A stretch of DNA of 5,356 bases from an uncultured Actinomycetes bacterium (GTDB lineage: Bacteria > Actinomycetota > Actinomycetes > Nanopelagicales > Nanopelagicaceae). Each line of letters begins with the position of its first letter. The first letter of the stretch is position 1. Where the stretch lies: the NCBI GenBank assembly GCA_903928395.1, contig CAIYQS010000243.1, positions 1 to 5,356 of the forward strand, written 5' to 3'. This document shows, piece after piece, positions 5,051 to 5,356 of the stretch. The position numbers and the translations under genes are program-made. The notes under the pieces are model-generated. The model was not told where the DNA came from. It searched no databases and saw only the letters and a program-made list of their open reading frames with translations.

Positions 5051-5356
5051 TTATCCCCGAGCTTCGCGCACCGATTCATGACCATAGTCTTTCAGGCGTT
5101 CGTGAGCTTTCCGAAGTTGCAATTCGAAACTTTTTACCGCGGTATCAAATGCGGCAAGATCATTAAATGCTTGTCCATCAGATCGAATAAAAGGACCACT
5201 ACCCTGGGAACTAAGAGTGACTGAATGTGATGTCTTCCCAAAACGTGGGTTTGGCTCATGAATGATTTCGACCTTGATACCATCGATTACGACACCAAAA
5301 CGTTGCAGCGTATGAAGCTTATCTGAGGCGATGGAGCGAAAATCTTCTGCGAGTAC
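5051..5356 (-). CDS. hpf: Ribosome hibernation promoting factor / RaiA (S30AE domain), 5' end outside window
   Basis: The frame is open from the window edge to TAA at 5053-5051 (101 residues visible); it has no initiation codon here, so it is the C-terminal part of a longer gene. The visible protein matches the S30AE ribosome-binding domain: VLAEDFRSIASDKLHTLQRF, then a strand VEIIHEPNPR, a strand SVTLSSQGSGPFIRSDG, and the helix AFNDLAAFDTAVKSFELQLRKAHERL. The Asn-Pro-Arg turn and the final Ala-Asp/Leu-rich and basic helix are characteristic. Such proteins bind the decoding region of idle 30S subunits and block translation in stationary phase. The protein ends about 12 residues after the helix, so the second domain that lets actinobacterial long HPF dimerise ribosomes is absent. 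I see no frameshifted remnant of it before the next gene. In many actinobacteria hpf lies between comF and secA; here the downstream neighbour is a glycosyltransferase. Confidence 0.85.
   Translation of the reverse strand, partial: VLAEDFRSIASDKLHTLQRFGVVIDGIKVEIIHEPNPRFGKTSHSVTLSSQGSGPFIRSDGQAFNDLAAFDTAVKSFELQLRKAHERLKDYGHESVREARG

Overview
The window looks like the chromosome of an actinobacterium with small intergenic gaps and a more balanced base composition than the classic high-GC members. The evidence is the actinobacterial form of the Tad pilus genes (short tadA, tadB and tadC with stop/start overlaps), two lipoproteins with typical lipoboxes, and an actinobacterial-style hibernation factor. 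A freshwater Nanopelagicales-like (acI) source would fit, but this is an inference and nothing here proves it.

Left block (11-2435, minus strand): a three-gene Tad/Flp pilus assembly operon, read right to left. It encodes the motor ATPase TadA/CpaF and the platform proteins TadB and TadC. The genes are joined by a TGATG and a GTGA overlap, so translation is probably coupled. The pilin and pseudopilin genes that normally follow tadC would lie beyond position 1. No tadZ/ssd-like gene sits upstream of tadA.

Middle (2436-2560): a 125-bp divergent intergenic region. It holds two 9-mers resembling actinobacterial DnaA boxes and a candidate -10 element five bases before the GTG start of the next gene.

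Right of that (2561-3795, plus strand): two overlapping lipoprotein genes. The first is of unknown function. The second is a membrane-anchored HNH-type nuclease.

Far right (3792-5356, minus strand): a GT-B/GT4-like glycosyltransferase whose stop codon shares a TTAA with the nuclease stop. Behind it is the 3' part of a ribosome hibernation factor gene running off the window edge; it has no start codon inside the window. The hibernation protein appears to be the short form, without the dimerisation domain of the usual actinobacterial long form.

Working together: the Tad pilus, the lipoprotein and the surface nuclease are arranged head to head and could form a surface DNA-handling or DNA-uptake module. 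This is a hypothesis from adjacency plus the reported role of Tad pili in transformation of Micrococcus luteus. There is no RNA gene, insertion sequence, CRISPR array or prophage in the window.
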